Source of the DNA: Opitutia bacterium
Lineage (GTDB): Bacteria; Verrucomicrobiota; Verrucomicrobiia; Opitutales; Seribacteraceae
NCBI GenBank assembly: GCA_018645475.1
Contig: JABGWU010000266.1
Coordinates: 1 to 44,161, forward strand
Reading direction: 5' to 3'
DNA length: 44,161 nucleotides
A program made the position numbers and the translations under genes. Under the pieces are notes generated by a model, which had not been told where the DNA came from, ran no database searches, and saw only the letters and a program-made list of their open reading frames with translations. Shown here piece by piece: positions 43,525-44,161 of the stretch (positions are counted from its first letter, which is position 1; every line of letters starts with the position of its first letter).

Positions 43525-44161
43525 TTAGTTGGCACGCCAAGTAATCAAATCGCGAAGTCCTTCTTCCAAATCAATCTGGTAATCGAAACCCAAGTCTGCC
43601 TTCGCATTTTTAGGACAACCGATCCGATTTTGAACCATTCTCCGGGCATCATCCTCAGAATATGGATTATATGAAACTTTAAGGTTTGATTTTCTAAGTT
43701 CTAAAATTTTATCGCATAACTGTGCGATACTTGTCTGCACTCCGGTACCCACATTATAAAATTCATCCGTAGCAGTTGATTGTAGTGCCAAAACATTACA
43801 ACGAGCAACATCTCTCACATCAATGAAATCATATGCCTGAGAACCATCACCATTTATTGTAGGAGCTTCATTTGCATCAATTTTATTTAGCATGATAGGA
43901 ATAACACCAGTATATGCCGCCGTTTGATCCTGATGAGGTCCATATACATTCATATACCGAAGACCTACATAATCCAGACCGTAACGATCATAAAATGCTC
44001 TGCACATTGCTTCGCCTGCGATTTTAGTAGCTCCATAAAAATTCTTGTTATTAAAGGGGTGAGATTCTGTCATAGGAACCTCACTCGCATCCCCATAAAC
44101 TGAAGCAGAAGATGAATAAATTAATCGTTTAACTTTATTTTTAACGCACGCTTCCAATACA
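43525..44161 (-). CDS. NDP-sugar epimerase (extended SDR), N-terminus beyond the window
   Basis: The C-terminal 212 or so residues of an NAD-dependent sugar epimerase or dehydratase. The frame stays open to 44161; a TTG at 44157 is not the true start because the Rossmann motif is missing. Visible are the catalytic Ser area (YSSSASVYGD), Tyr-x3-Lys (FYGATK) and RYMNVYGPHQDQTAAYTG, features of UDP-glucose/UDP-N-acetylglucosamine 4-epimerase and WbpP-type enzymes. It is the first gene of the polysaccharide operon visible here; more of the cluster probably lies beyond the right edge. Confidence 0.85.
   Translation of the reverse strand, partial: VLEACVKNKVKRLIYSSSASVYGDASEVPMTESHPFNNKNFYGATKIAGEAMCRAFYDRYGLDYVGLRYMNVYGPHQDQTAAYTGVIPIMLNKIDANEAPTINGDGSQAYDFIDVRDVARCNVLALQSTATDEFYNVGTGVQTSIAQLCDKILELRKSNLKVSYNPYSEDDARRMVQNRIGCPKNAKADLGFDYQIDLEEGLRDLITWRAN

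Noticed and set aside
1-44161. CRISPR arrays, insertion sequences, prophage or toxin-antitoxin genes
   Set aside because: No regularly spaced repeats, transposases, terminal repeats or recognisable defence genes were seen on either strand.

Overview
This AT-rich window is a stretch of bacterial chromosome with no phage, insertion sequence or CRISPR array in sight. Gene content suggests a Gram-negative bacterium of the PVC group, most likely a marine Verrucomicrobiota (Opitutae-like). The reasons are an orphan pseudopilin with the C-terminal DGT signature common in Planctomycetes and Verrucomicrobia, a DUF5069 protein, a LolA-fold lipoprotein-sorting-like protein, and heptose and surface-polysaccharide genes that imply an outer membrane. 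This taxonomic call is inference. Start sites mostly lack Shine-Dalgarno sequences, and several genes are coupled by TAATG stop/start overlaps.

Region 1 (1-7530, mostly + strand) is housekeeping: the 3' part of glyA, a pseudopilin, rnr (its start codon is buried in a hairpin), a DUF5069 protein, a dapF homologue with Ser at both catalytic Cys positions, a convergent methyltransferase, rplU-rpmA and a YceH family gene carrying a C10 run. Region 2 (7562-13001) holds gmd-fcl for GDP-L-fucose (- strand), tRNA-Val(GAC), and a + strand group of an LTA-synthase-like membrane phosphotransferase, a tiny membrane protein, an SDR and a Dabb protein.

Region 3 (12998-27700, mainly - strand) holds an AI-2E-type permease, a UvrA-family ATPase, a glutaredoxin (+), a lipoprotein and outer-membrane-type pair, an aspartate aminotransferase, a LolA-like protein overlapping secG, parB without parA, a LysM protein, fmt, der with a clear terminator, and a PatA-like aminotransferase with an Lrp/AsnC regulator. 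Region 4 (27790-30387) has a Nudix hydrolase, a GmhB-like phosphatase and an HldA-type heptose kinase, with a divergent DUF192 lipoprotein.

Region 5 (30393-44161, all - strand) is a surface-polysaccharide operon. In transcription order it contains an NDP-sugar epimerase (cut by the window edge), an AsnB-like amidotransferase, a NodB-fold deacetylase, an N-formyltransferase-like protein, a glycosyltransferase, a Wzx-type flippase, an epimerase, three more glycosyltransferases, a WbaP/EpsB-type initiating phosphoglycosyltransferase and galE. Three of the four glycosyltransferases are paralogues. The deacetylase, formyltransferase and amidotransferase together suggest an amidated and N-formylated sugar. 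No Wzy polymerase, Wzz or ligase is visible here.

The most notable points are: the flippase frame extends 53 residues upstream of its first ATG with recognisable Wzx sequence but no ATG, GTG or TTG start; the Ser/Ser dapF; the sequestered rnr start; and the general scarcity of Shine-Dalgarno sequences.
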